Shown one piece after another: positions 15,316 through 23,691 of a stretch of 39,562 nt of DNA. How positions within the stretch are numbered: position 1 is the stretch's first letter; every line of letters begins with the position of its first letter. A program made the position numbers and the translations under genes. The notes beneath the pieces were generated by a model, which was not told the DNA's origin, made no database searches, and saw only the letters and a list, made by a program, of their open reading frames with translations. Origin of the DNA: Desulfovibrio sp. DV (GTDB lineage: Bacteria > Desulfobacterota > Desulfovibrionia > Desulfovibrionales > Desulfovibrionaceae); contig NZ_MLBG01000032.1 in the NCBI RefSeq assembly GCF_001936595.1, positions 1-39,562 on the forward strand, given 5' to 3'.

Positions 15316-16443
15316 ATGCAATGGGAATTTTGGGTTCTGGGCGGCCTGGCCTTGGGGGCCGGTCTTGTTTTTGTTGTGGCCTGGCGGCGGCGATCCGGGG
15401 CGGCTGCTCCGGGGTTCGACGCCGAGACGGGGCCGGCTCCGCTTCGGGCCGGGAATTGGGGCCGGCCGGTGGTGTCCGGCCAGCCGCCGGCCGTGCGTCC
15501 CGGTGAGGCTGAGGCCTTGCTTGAGCGCCTGGGCGCGGGGTTGGCCCGGCTCTACGACGACCCGGTCACGGTTGCCGGGCAGGAGTGCCACCTGTTTGCC
15601 CCTCGCGGCCGGACCCTGCCCCCGCCTGTTGCCGCAGCCGTCAGGCAGGTGAGCGGCGACGCCACCAGCGGTTCACTCCTGACCCGCTTGAGCAGCCCCC
15701 ATACCATTCTGGCTGCCGTGGCCGACCTCGTGGCCGCCAACCCCGTTCTGGCCGGCAATGTCCTTAAAATCGCCAACAGTCCGCTCTATGGCCTGCGCGC
15801 CGGGATTGCGACCGTGGAGCAGGCCCTGGCCGTGGTCGGCCTTGGCAACGTGCGCGCCCTGGTCTTTGCCGAACTGCTGGACCGGGCCGAGGTCCCGGGC
15901 GGCCCGACCCGTCCGGCCCGGGGGGCCATGTGGGTGCATATGGCCAAAACGGCCGTGCTGGCTCGGCGCATCGCCCCGGCCTTTCCCGGACTCGATGCCG
16001 GCGTGGCCTACACCGCCGGCCTGCTCCACGACGTCGGCAAGCTGACCCTGCCGGCCGGCCGGATTGCCGCCACGCCCTGGCATCCGCCGGCCGAAAATGC
16101 GGCCTACGGCGTGCATCACGGTCTGGCCGGTTTTGCCGTATGCGGCGGCTTTGACCTGCCGGGAATCCTGTCCCAGGCCGTGCGCCTGCACCATGCCCCG
16201 TCCTGGGTGGAAATGGAGGATCTGGAGGCCGGGATGGCCGACATCCGGCTGGCTGTGGCCGTTGGCATGGCCGACGCCCTGGCTCTGTCCCTGGATGGCT
16301 GCGATCCGGGCTGCCTGCTGCCCTTGCACCATTCCTACCGGTTTCTGGTCAACGAGCCGACCCTGGCCGAGGTCCTGGCCGATCCGGCCCTGGTTGGCGA
16401 ACTGTCCCGGGCGACCGCCCTGGTTACGGTGTCGCGCAGCTGA
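15316..16443 (+). CDS. Membrane-anchored HDOD-domain protein
   Basis: About 375 residues. One membrane segment lies at residues 5-22 (VLGGLALGAGLVFVVAW), followed by a variable linker and an HDOD domain from about 115 to 330. The domain shows LVAANPVLAGNVLKIANSPLYG, the LLHDVGKL motif and HHAPSWVEM. HDOD proteins are HD-related domains usually lacking full phosphodiesterase residues and act in signalling. Here His-Asp of HD is retained. The start is uncertain: ATG 15316 puts the membrane segment at the N-terminus, but no ribosome site is visible; TTG 15277 and GTG 15307 are alternatives. Confidence 0.83.
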   Translation: MQWEFWVLGGLALGAGLVFVVAWRRRSGAAAPGFDAETGPAPLRAGNWGRPVVSGQPPAVRPGEAEALLERLGAGLARLYDDPVTVAGQECHLFAPRGRTLPPPVAAAVRQVSGDATSGSLLTRLSSPHTILAAVADLVAANPVLAGNVLKIANSPLYGLRAGIATVEQALAVVGLGNVRALVFAELLDRAEVPGGPTRPARGAMWVHMAKTAVLARRIAPAFPGLDAGVAYTAGLLHDVGKLTLPAGRIAATPWHPPAENAAYGVHHGLAGFAVCGGFDLPGILSQAVRLHHAPSWVEMEDLEAGMADIRLAVAVGMADALALSLDGCDPGCLLPLHHSYRFLVNEPTLAEVLADPALVGELSRATALVTVSRS

Positions 16444-16464
16444 GGCCTGGCCGGCCACAGGCGC

Positions 16465-16502
16465 AAAAAAAGCGCGCTGCCGGTTTGCCGGTGGCGCGCT
16501 TT
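16465..16502. terminator. Bidirectional hairpin terminator
   Basis: A 15-bp stem with two G-T pairs (16469-16483 with 16488-16502) and a TTTG loop. Seven A's at 16465-16471 give a U-tract for minus-strand transcription, partly overlapping the stem, while the plus-strand side ends in CTTTG. It separates the convergent HDOD and membrane-protein genes. Confidence 0.75.
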
Positions 16503-16626
16503 GTCATGGCGTGGCGCTGTCGGGACTCATGAAGGGCCAGGGCACGGCGGGGCCCCGGCATTGGGTTTTTTTAGCCGGGCGGTTCGAGGGCAACAGCCGT
16601 GGGGACGGGCTGGCCGCCCTTGACGG

Positions 16627-17577
16627 TTACGGCAGGATGCTGCCGGCCAGCCCCGGGACGACAAGCCCGGTCAGGCCGGCGCACAGGCCGGCAAGGGCCA
16701 GGAGCGATCCGAAAAAGGCGGCGACGAGCAGCACCTTGTGGCGCAGGGCGTTTTCCTGGGGCATGATAAAGCCCAGACAGACCAGGGTGATCAGCACGCC
16801 TGTGCCGTACAGGCCCAGAGAGACGGCCAGCCGGGTGGTCAGTTCGCCGGCCAGGGGCAAGAGGGCAAGGCCCAGCCAGCCCATGGCGACCAGGGACAGG
16901 ACATGGCCGACGAAGCCGACCCGGGCCGACAGGCGCATGGTGAAATTATAGTAGTCGCGGCCGAAATCGTCCCTGTCGCGCCGCCAGACCAGCCACGCGC
17001 CGGTAAACGTCCCGGCCAGTCCAAGGGACAGGGGCAGGCCCAGGGCGAACAGCCGCCAGACCAGCGAATTGCCCGGCGGCAGCAGGAAGGACGGGTCGGT
17101 TGCCGGGGGCAGGGCCAGCACCAGGGGCCGGGCCGCGGCCAGCCCGACATACAGGGCGGCCCACAGAAGCAGGGTGGTGGTGAGGCCGATGGCCCCGTGC
17201 AGGGGCTTTTGGGCCTTGAGGCGCTGCCAGGAGCCGCGATAGGCCAGAAAGGCGAAGGCGCCGGCCAGCACCGTCCCGGCCACGGCGGCCAGGGGAAAGG
17301 GAAGGCCGAGGTAGTAGGGGGCCTTGGCCGGGGCCAGGAAGCGCAAGGCCGCAAACGCGGCCACAAGGACGAGAAACACCCATACGCCGCCAAGCAGGGC
17401 AAAGGTTGCGGCCTGTTGGCCGAACTTGTCGGTGAAAATCTTCAGCCGCTTGACCTTGCTAAGGCCCACAAGCGACGTGATAAGCGGAATGCCTGCGCCG
17501 GCCAGAGCCAGACCCAGGTGTACGGCGAAAAGGACCATGGCCGCCCAGAAGACGGCAACGCGGACAGCCTCGGGCAT
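16627..17577 (-). CDS. Polytopic inner-membrane protein of unknown function
   Basis: A 316-residue protein with about eight hydrophobic segments and short polar loops. The N-terminal part, AVHLGLALAGAGIPLITSL followed by KIFTDKFGQQAATFALLGG, faintly recalls the first helices of cytochrome bd oxidase subunit I (His in helix 1, K-x-F-x-x-x-F in helix 2). Length and other bd motifs do not match, so I treat that only as a hint. ATG 17577 lies about ten bases after AAAGGAG. It stands alone, divergent from the CpoB-like gene and convergent with the HDOD gene. Confidence 0.75.
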   Translation of the reverse strand: MPEAVRVAVFWAAMVLFAVHLGLALAGAGIPLITSLVGLSKVKRLKIFTDKFGQQAATFALLGGVWVFLVLVAAFAALRFLAPAKAPYYLGLPFPLAAVAGTVLAGAFAFLAYRGSWQRLKAQKPLHGAIGLTTTLLLWAALYVGLAAARPLVLALPPATDPSFLLPPGNSLVWRLFALGLPLSLGLAGTFTGAWLVWRRDRDDFGRDYYNFTMRLSARVGFVGHVLSLVAMGWLGLALLPLAGELTTRLAVSLGLYGTGVLITLVCLGFIMPQENALRHKVLLVAAFFGSLLALAGLCAGLTGLVVPGLAGSILP

Positions 17578-17804
17578 GGGGAGCGTTCTCCTTTCGGCCT
17601 GTAGGTTCGGTGCGGGTGGTTCGGCCGGTCCGGCCTGATGCGGAACCGGCTTTGCAGACGGCTTTTGCCCTAATTTTGCGTGGGATGCAACAAAGCCGGA
17701 GGGCTGTGTCGGCTTTGGCCAAGAATCGGCTTGCGAAAAGCGTTCCTGTGACGTAGTTGCTGGTGGAACGTGAAAGGATGTAAAGCGTTAGGATTGATGC
17801 GTCC

Positions 17805-19007
17805 ATGAAGCGTACGACACTGGTTTTGGGGGCGCTGGCCCTGTGCCTGACCGGTCTGCTTGGGGCTTGCGGACCGGCCAATACGCTTGCTTTGGGCAAA
17901 GGCAGCGAGGATTTCCGCCTCAAGGCTGTCGAAGCCAATCTGCAAAAAGCCCAGGACGACCTCAAGGCCCTATCCGGCCAGCAGCAGCAAAACGACGCCA
18001 AGCTTTCCGATATCCAGAAACAACTGGGTGAAGTCCGCACCGTTCTCGAAGGCCAGGGACTGAAACTGCCGGCGGCCGGGGGCCGAGGCAGCGCTTTGGG
18101 CGTCGGGTTTGCCCGCCCCGGCGCGGCTGTCGCGCCGGAGCCGGCCGCTGCCGACAAGCCGTCGGCTGTCCCGGCCGAGCCGACCTCGGGGATGCCGGGC
18201 GGGCCGACCCAGTCGGCAGCTGGCGTTCCCGGCGCGGTCGGCGGCCAAGCCCCGGCAGCGGCCATGCCGGCTGGTCTGCCGGGCGGCCTGTCGTCCCGGC
18301 CGGCTCCCCCGGCCATCACCCGCAACCCGCCTCCCCCGGCTGCCGAAGCCCGCGGACGCCACCCCCAGGGCCGGGTCGGTCCGCCCGAGACCTCGCCCCC
18401 GGCCACCCCTGAAGCGGCCATTGCCGCAGATCGCGGCGAAGCAGGCCCGGGACCGAAACCGACGGCCGGCCAGGTCCCCAATGCTCCCCAGGCGCCGAGT
18501 GCAGCGCCGGCCCCGGTTGCCGCTGTTGCGCCGCAGCCGGCTGCGGCCGAGACGCCGCCGGAGCCCAAGCCGCAGGAGCCGGCCGCCAAGGGGTCTAGCC
18601 CGGCGCCCGGGTATGCCCAGTCGGCCACCCCGGCCGAGAAGGCCGAGTACAACAAGGCCCTGCAACTGGCCATCAACGGCCGGGCTGCCGAGGCCAAGTC
18701 CGCCTTCGACCAGTTTCTGGCCGCCAACCCGGCCAGCCCGCTTGCGCCAAACGCCTTGTACTGGGTTGGCGAGGGGGCCTTTGCCCGGGGCGACTACCAG
18801 ACCGCCATTGCCGATTTCGACAAGGTGGCCAAGGGCTGGCCCGGCCATCACAAGGCGGCGGATTCGCTCTATAAGATGGCCATGGCCCAGGAAAAGGCTG
18901 GGGATGTGCCGGCGGCCCGGGCCAGCCTCGAGCGCTATCTCAAGGATTATCCCAATGCCGAACTCGCCGGAGTGGCCCGCCAGAAGCTCCAGGCCCTGCC
19001 CAAATGA
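17805..19007 (+). CDS. CpoB/YbgF-like periplasmic lipoprotein with TPR repeats
   Basis: A 400-residue envelope protein. The lipoprotein signal ends LLGAC (lipidated Cys22). A coiled-coil (about 35-85, NLQKAQDDLKALSGQQQQND) corresponds to the trimerising helix of YbgF/CpoB. A long Pro/Ala linker (86-270) follows, then C-terminal TPR repeats (about 278-398) containing YNKALQLAINGRAAEAKSAF and YQTAIADFDKVAKGWPGHHK. CpoB coordinates Tol-Pal and peptidoglycan synthesis during division. The usual tolBpal neighbours are absent; instead its stop overlaps dprA (ATGA). The lipid anchor and long linker differ from E. coli CpoB. Confidence 0.87.
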   Translation: MKRTTLVLGALALCLTGLLGACGPANTLALGKGSEDFRLKAVEANLQKAQDDLKALSGQQQQNDAKLSDIQKQLGEVRTVLEGQGLKLPAAGGRGSALGVGFARPGAAVAPEPAAADKPSAVPAEPTSGMPGGPTQSAAGVPGAVGGQAPAAAMPAGLPGGLSSRPAPPAITRNPPPPAAEARGRHPQGRVGPPETSPPATPEAAIAADRGEAGPGPKPTAGQVPNAPQAPSAAPAPVAAVAPQPAAAETPPEPKPQEPAAKGSSPAPGYAQSATPAEKAEYNKALQLAINGRAAEAKSAFDQFLAANPASPLAPNALYWVGEGAFARGDYQTAIADFDKVAKGWPGHHKAADSLYKMAMAQEKAGDVPAARASLERYLKDYPNAELAGVARQKLQALPK

Positions 19008-20332
19008 CCGACCCGGCTGCGCCTTCCCCACCGGACGCCTGGACCGCTGACGCGGCCTTCGTGGCCGAATGCCTGGCCAGCCTGCGCCTGCGCCATCAGG
19101 CCGGCGTCGGGCCGCGCACCATCAAACGCATTTTCGACCGCTATCCGAGCGCCGTGGCCGCCCTGGCCGACGCCCGCTCCTTTGGGCCGCAAGGGCTTTG
19201 CGACGATGCCGCCGCCGGCTCCCTGGCCCGGGGCCTGACCACCCCGGCTGCCGAGGCCGAACTTTCGGCCGCCGCCGCCAAGGGCCTGACCCCGCTGCCG
19301 TACTTTCATGCCGCGTATCCTTCGCGGCTGCGCGAGCTGCCCGATCCGCCGGCCGTACTGTACGTCATCGGCGAGGCGCGTCTGCTCGCCGGACCGTGCG
19401 TGGCCATGGTCGGGGCGCGCCAGTGTTCGCGCTACGGCTTCGGCGCGGCCTATGATTTCGCCGTCGGCCTGTCTGCGGCCGGCATCACCGTGGTCTCGGG
19501 GCTGGCCTACGGCATCGACCGGCAGGCCCATCTCGGCGGTCTGGCCGGACCGGGGCGGTCGGTGGCGGTTCTCGGCACCGGCCTTGATCTGGTCTACCCC
19601 GACGCCAACCTCGACGTGTGGCGGGAGCTGGCCGCCGGCGGGGCCATCATCAGCGAATTCGCCCCGGGCACGCCGCCCCGGGCCGCCAATTTTCCGGTCA
19701 GAAACCGCATCATCGCCGGCCTGTCCCTTGGCGTCATGGTGGTGGAGGCGGCCGACCGTTCCGGCAGCCTCATCACCGCCCGGCTGGCCCTGGAACAGGG
19801 GCGCGAGGTCTTTGCCCTGCCCGGGCCGGTCAACTTGCCGACCTTTTCCGGCTGCCACGCCCTGCTCTCCCAGGGGGCGCGGCTGGTGCAGACGGCCGGG
19901 GATATCGTGTCCGGTCTGGCCCGGGAGCTTGCCCCCTTTGTGGACGCCCCCCGGCCTGTGCCGCCGGGACGCCCGGCCCGGACGCCGGTTCCGGCCGCGG
20001 TGGCGGCAACGGCCGCCCCGGCCTCCCCCCAAAAAGGTCCAAGGCGGCCCCCGAGGCCGTCGCCAAAAGGCCGGCCAAAGCCGTTTCGGCCGCGGTTTCG
20101 GCACCAAAGGCCGTCCCCCGGCCGGTCCTGGGGGGTGCCCGAGGGGCTTGGACCGGTGGAAGCCCGCGTCCTGACCCTGCTGGCCGACGGCTCCCGGCAG
20201 CATATCGACGCCCTGGGCACGGCCCTGTCGGTTGCGGCCAAGGATCTGAGCAGTGCCCTGGTCCTGCTGGAACTCAAGGGTCTTGTGCGGAAATGGCCGG
20301 GCATGTACTACACCGGGGAAGCGCAAGGATAA
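19004..20332 (+). CDS. dprA: DNA-processing protein DprA (with a suspect frame in the linker)
   Basis: Binds single-stranded DNA and loads RecA during natural transformation. A SAM-like N-terminus (about 12-75) precedes the Rossmann domain with MVGARQCSRYG (136-145), SGLAYGIDRQAH (165-176), PVRNRIIAGLS and DRSGSLITARLALEQGREVFALPG split across 225-260. A C-terminal winged helix occupies about 380-440. Residues about 342-376 read KGPRRPPRPSPKGRPK-like sequence with rare codons, whereas the +1 frame there reads a normal Ala/Lys/Pro linker. The switch points are a C6A5 run (20025-20035) and a G6 run (20130-20135). Total 442 residues. Confidence 0.93.
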   Translation: MTDPAAPSPPDAWTADAAFVAECLASLRLRHQAGVGPRTIKRIFDRYPSAVAALADARSFGPQGLCDDAAAGSLARGLTTPAAEAELSAAAAKGLTPLPYFHAAYPSRLRELPDPPAVLYVIGEARLLAGPCVAMVGARQCSRYGFGAAYDFAVGLSAAGITVVSGLAYGIDRQAHLGGLAGPGRSVAVLGTGLDLVYPDANLDVWRELAAGGAIISEFAPGTPPRAANFPVRNRIIAGLSLGVMVVEAADRSGSLITARLALEQGREVFALPGPVNLPTFSGCHALLSQGARLVQTAGDIVSGLARELAPFVDAPRPVPPGRPARTPVPAAVAATAAPASPQKGPRRPPRPSPKGRPKPFRPRFRHQRPSPGRSWGVPEGLGPVEARVLTLLADGSRQHIDALGTALSVAAKDLSSALVLLELKGLVRKWPGMYYTGEAQG

Positions 20333-20340
20333 CCCGGACG

Positions 20341-20745
20341 ATGCAAAAAATCCCCCTGACCCTGGCCAAGCCGGGCATGATTCTGGCCAAGCCCGTGACC
20401 CGGCCCGATGGCATTGCCGTGGCCGGCGCCGGCTCCGAGCTGTCCCAGGGCATTCTGGATCGGTTCGATTCCATGGGCATCAGCCATGTGGTGGTGGAAG
20501 GCGAGCCGGTCAAACTCGACGGGCAGCCGGGCGGCACTTCCTATGACAAGCGCCTGGAACGCCTGGACTTCCTTTTTCGAAGATATCCCGACGACAAGTG
20601 GATGGGCCAGATCAAGCGTCTGGTGGACCATTATTTCCGCATGAAGGCTGCGGCCAGCGCCGCCATGGCCGAGGCCGCCCGGGCCGCCAGCCAGCCCGAA
20701 GCCGCCCCCGAAGCCGACAACGCCCCCAAGCCCAAGGACGCCTGA
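20341..20745 (+). CDS. Small soluble protein with HD-GYP-associated N-terminal motif
   Basis: A 134-residue protein. The first 60 residues (LAKPGMILAKPVTRPDG, then LSQGILDRFDSMGISHVVVEG) match the short beta-rich segment often found in front of HD-GYP and HDOD signalling domains. A helical middle (KRLERLDFLFRRYPDDKW) and an Ala-rich charged tail follow. ATG 20341 has AAGGA upstream. It sits between dprA and an HDOD gene, one base before the latter, so it may be a partner of that HDOD protein. Exact function unknown. Confidence 0.82.
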   Translation: MQKIPLTLAKPGMILAKPVTRPDGIAVAGAGSELSQGILDRFDSMGISHVVVEGEPVKLDGQPGGTSYDKRLERLDFLFRRYPDDKWMGQIKRLVDHYFRMKAAASAAMAEAARAASQPEAAPEADNAPKPKDA

Positions 20746-20746
20746 G

Positions 20747-21586
20747 ATGGCCGAGGATCTGCGTACCGAACGCAAAGGCCGCATCCTGGCCGTTCGCGAT
20801 CTGCCCACCCTGCCCAAGGTGCTTGAGGAGGTGTCCAAACTCGTCGACCGCCCGGACTCCACCACCGAGCAGGTGGCCAAACTCATCAGCATGGACCAGG
20901 TGCTTTCGGCCAAGGTCCTTAAAATGGTCAACTCGCCGGTCTACGGCTTTCCCGGGCGCATAAGCTCCATCGGCCACGCCCTGGTCCTTTTGGGCTTTAA
21001 CGTCCTACGCTCGATTATCGTCTCCACCTCGGTGTTCGAGGTCATGACCGAGAACATGGTGGGCCTTTGGGAACACAGCCTGGGCTGCGCCATGACCTGC
21101 GGTTCCCTGGCCCGGATGCTCAACCTCAAGGACGCCGAGGAATATTCCGTGGCCGGCCTGCTCCACGACCTGGGCAAGGTGGTGGCCACGGTGCAGCTAC
21201 CCGACCTCAAGCCCGAGATCGAGCGGGTGGTGGCCGAACGCGACGTCTCCTACCTCGAAGCCGAGCGGGCGGTCCTGGGCTTTGGCCACGACCGCATCAA
21301 CGCCTGGCTGGCCGACCACTGGAAGCTGCCGCCCAACATCAAGGAAGGCCTGTCGTACCACCACAAGCCCCATCTGGCCCAGCTCTACCCCGAGATGGCC
21401 TGCGTGGTGCACATCGGCGACTTCATGGCCCGGGTGTTCGAGTACGGGTATTCCGGCGACGTGGGTGTGAATTATCTCCAGCCCGAGGCGCTTAAGATCC
21501 TCAAGATCCGTCCGGCCGATTTCGAAAAACTCCTCGACGAGTTAAGCGACCAATTCGTGGAACTGGCCGAACTGCGCTTTACCTGA
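20747..21586 (+). CDS. HDOD-domain signalling protein
   Basis: A 279-residue soluble protein consisting almost wholly of an HDOD domain (about 14-215). It shows LPTLPKVLEEVSKLVD, MDQVLSAKVLKMVNSPVYGF, the HD motif LLHDLGKV and SYHHKPHLAQLYPE. The C-terminal 60 residues are a helical extension. HDOD proteins mostly act as regulatory scaffolds linked to c-di-GMP or two-component signalling. It follows the small protein after one base and precedes the receiver-GGDDF gene by five bases, so the three probably form one signalling unit. Confidence 0.9.
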   Translation: MAEDLRTERKGRILAVRDLPTLPKVLEEVSKLVDRPDSTTEQVAKLISMDQVLSAKVLKMVNSPVYGFPGRISSIGHALVLLGFNVLRSIIVSTSVFEVMTENMVGLWEHSLGCAMTCGSLARMLNLKDAEEYSVAGLLHDLGKVVATVQLPDLKPEIERVVAERDVSYLEAERAVLGFGHDRINAWLADHWKLPPNIKEGLSYHHKPHLAQLYPEMACVVHIGDFMARVFEYGYSGDVGVNYLQPEALKILKIRPADFEKLLDELSDQFVELAELRFT

Positions 21587-21591
21587 CCCGT

Positions 21592-22551
21592 ATGGCCGCC
21601 GCTCCCCTCTGCGCCTTCACCCGCACCCAGAAAATCCTGGTCTTAAGTCCCGATCCGGATCTGGCCGCCTTGTTTGCCGCCGCCTTTTCCTCGGCCGAGG
21701 CCGAAGTGTCCGTGCTGGCCCGGGGCAAGGGGGCCATCGAGGCCCTTTTCATCGATCCCCCGGACATGCTGGTGGTGGACCAGAAGCTGGCCGACATTCC
21801 GGGTCTCGATCTGGTCGCCATGGTCAAGAGCGAAAACGTCTACCGCCAGTTGCCGGTGGCCCTGGTCATGGAAGAGTCGCAGCTTGGCACGGACATCGAC
21901 TGGTGCGCCGCCGAGGTGGACGAACTGCTGACACGGCCCATGACCGCCCCAATGCTGCGGGCGCGCATCACCTTGTCCCTGGCCCGGGCCACCCGGTCCC
22001 TGGACGCCAATCCGCTGACCAAGCTGCCGGGCAACACCTCGATTATCGGGCGCATCCAGGATCTCATCGACCGCCGCGAAGACTTTGCCCTGGCCTATGC
22101 CGATCTGGATTATTTCAAGTCGTTTAACGACAAGTACGGCTTTTCCCGGGGGGATGAGGTGCTCATGATGACGGCGCGCATCATCGTCAACACCGTGCGG
22201 GCCGTGGGCGGTCCAAAGGCCTTTGTGGGCCATGTGGGCGGCGATGATTTCGTCTACATTATGGCCATCGACCGGGTGGAGGAAGCCTGCCGGGCGGTGG
22301 TGTCGAGTTTTGACGGCATCGTGCCCCATTTCTATGACGCCGACGACCGCGACCGGGGCTTTATCCAGTCCGTGGACCGGGAGGGCAACCGCCGGGCCTT
22401 TCCCCTCATGGCCATCTCCATTGCCGTGGTCTTTAACCGCGACGGACGCCTCAAGCACTTTGGCGAGGCCTCCCAGACGGCCATGACGCTCAAGAAAAAG
22501 GCCAAGGAAAATCCCAAGAGTTGCTATGTCCTCGACAAGCGGCAAGGCTGA
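21592..22551 (+). CDS. Response-regulator receiver fused to a divergent GGDEF domain
   Basis: A 319-residue protein. A receiver-like domain (about 14-135) keeps the central aspartate Asp63 (MLVVDQKL) but has a serine where the acidic pair starts (LSPDPD). A GGDEF-type domain (about 145-315) includes NPLTKLPGN, YADLDYFKSFNDKYGFSRGD and the signature at 216-220 reading GGDDF, not GGDEF. Diguanylate cyclases normally need the Glu for metal binding, so activity may be low or lost. It is followed by the Xer gene, which starts 26 bases before this gene ends. Confidence 0.88.
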   Translation: MAAAPLCAFTRTQKILVLSPDPDLAALFAAAFSSAEAEVSVLARGKGAIEALFIDPPDMLVVDQKLADIPGLDLVAMVKSENVYRQLPVALVMEESQLGTDIDWCAAEVDELLTRPMTAPMLRARITLSLARATRSLDANPLTKLPGNTSIIGRIQDLIDRREDFALAYADLDYFKSFNDKYGFSRGDEVLMMTARIIVNTVRAVGGPKAFVGHVGGDDFVYIMAIDRVEEACRAVVSSFDGIVPHFYDADDRDRGFIQSVDREGNRRAFPLMAISIAVVFNRDGRLKHFGEASQTAMTLKKKAKENPKSCYVLDKRQG

Positions 22552-23494
22552 CCCTGCGGCTGCGGTCGCCAGGCCTGAGAGCGTGGCCGGATTTCTGGCC
22601 TATCTGTCGGCCCAGAAGGGCTACAGCCAGGCCACCCTGGACGGTTATGCCGCGGACCTCGACCAGTTCGAGCGCTGGCTGGCCGGGCGCAACCTGACCC
22701 TGGCCGCCCCGCAGGACCTTGGCCGCGACCATGTGCGGGGGTTTCTGGCCGAGTTGCACCGAAGGCGCATCGCCAAGTCGTCCATGGGCCGCAAGCTCTC
22801 GACCTTGCGGGGTTTTTTCAAGTACCAGTTGCAAAAAAAACGCCTCATTGCCGACCCCATGGCCGGGATCAAAAATCCCAAGGCCGAACGCCGCGGCCCC
22901 AGGGCGCTCAATGCCGACGAGGCCGTGGCCCTGGTCTCGCCGGCAGCCGGGCAGGCGGCGGCCGACGGATCCGTTGAGGCCTGCCGCGATCTGGCCCTGG
23001 CCGAACTGCTCTACGGTTCCGGGCTGCGGGTGAGCGAGGCCCTGGGCCTTGACCTCGATGACGTGGACCTGTCCCAGGGCATTGTCCGGGTCATGGGCAA
23101 GGGCGGCAAGGAACGCCTTTCCCCGTTAAGCGACGCCTCCCGGGAGCGCCTTGGCCAGTACCAGCGCCGGCGCGGCGAACTGGCCCCGGAGCTGACGGAA
23201 AAGGCGCTGTTTCTCGGTGCCCGGGGCGGCCGCCTCAACCGCCGGCAGGCGGCCCGCATCATCGACACCCTGGCCAAAGAGGCCGGGCTGGCCCGGCACG
23301 CCCACCCCCACATGCTGCGCCACAGTTTCGCCACCCATATGCTGGAGTCCGGGGCTGATCTGCGCAGCGTCCAGGAACTGCTCGGCCACGCCCACCTGAC
23401 CACCACCACCCGCTACACCCATCTCGATCTGGCCCGTATCATGCGTATTTACGACAAGGCCCACCCCCGTTCCGACGAATCCGATTCCTCGTAA
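22526..23494 (+). CDS. xerD: Tyrosine recombinase XerC/XerD
   Basis: A 322-residue site-specific recombinase. SAM-like core-binding domain at about 22-110; catalytic domain from 130. Catalytic residues are all present: Arg168 (GSGLRVSEAL), Lys195 (GKGGKERL), His262 and Arg265 (HMLRHSFATH), His288 (LLGHAHL) and Tyr297 (TTTTRYTHL). Length and motifs fit the chromosomal Xer enzymes that resolve dimers at dif. XerC versus XerD (or a single XerH-like enzyme) cannot be decided from this alone. It overlaps the upstream gene by 26 bases and ends that operon. Confidence 0.92.
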   Translation: MSSTSGKADPAAAVARPESVAGFLAYLSAQKGYSQATLDGYAADLDQFERWLAGRNLTLAAPQDLGRDHVRGFLAELHRRRIAKSSMGRKLSTLRGFFKYQLQKKRLIADPMAGIKNPKAERRGPRALNADEAVALVSPAAGQAAADGSVEACRDLALAELLYGSGLRVSEALGLDLDDVDLSQGIVRVMGKGGKERLSPLSDASRERLGQYQRRRGELAPELTEKALFLGARGGRLNRRQAARIIDTLAKEAGLARHAHPHMLRHSFATHMLESGADLRSVQELLGHAHLTTTTRYTHLDLARIMRIYDKAHPRSDESDSS

Positions 23495-23507
23495 GCCCGC
23501 CGTCCGC

Positions 23508-23612
23508 CAGGCAATACAGCGACAGGCGACTGGTGCTTTTTTACCCAAGCGCTGTTCCGTTCTTACCCATTGCAGTGAGAGTGTCTGCAACGGTGAGATT
23601 TTGTATTGCCTG
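23508..23612. promoter_or_regulatory. Regulatory region of the second tetR gene with nested inverted repeats
   Basis: CAGGCAATACA (23508-23518) is the exact inverse of TGTATTGCCTG (23602-23612). Between them lie TTGCAG/CTGCAA (23570-23575 and 23585-23590, nine-base gap) and two TTACCCA copies 22 bases apart (23541-23547, 23563-23569). A -10-like GATAAT follows at 23618-23623, so the right arm falls just upstream of the -10 box. This is a good candidate operator region for the TetR protein encoded at 23692. Confidence 0.55.
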
Positions 23613-23691
23613 TCCCGGATAATACGGCTAGATGGAGGATGGATCAAAAAAGTAGCGGCGGTTTGGAAGACACAGCAACCGGAGGACGGAC

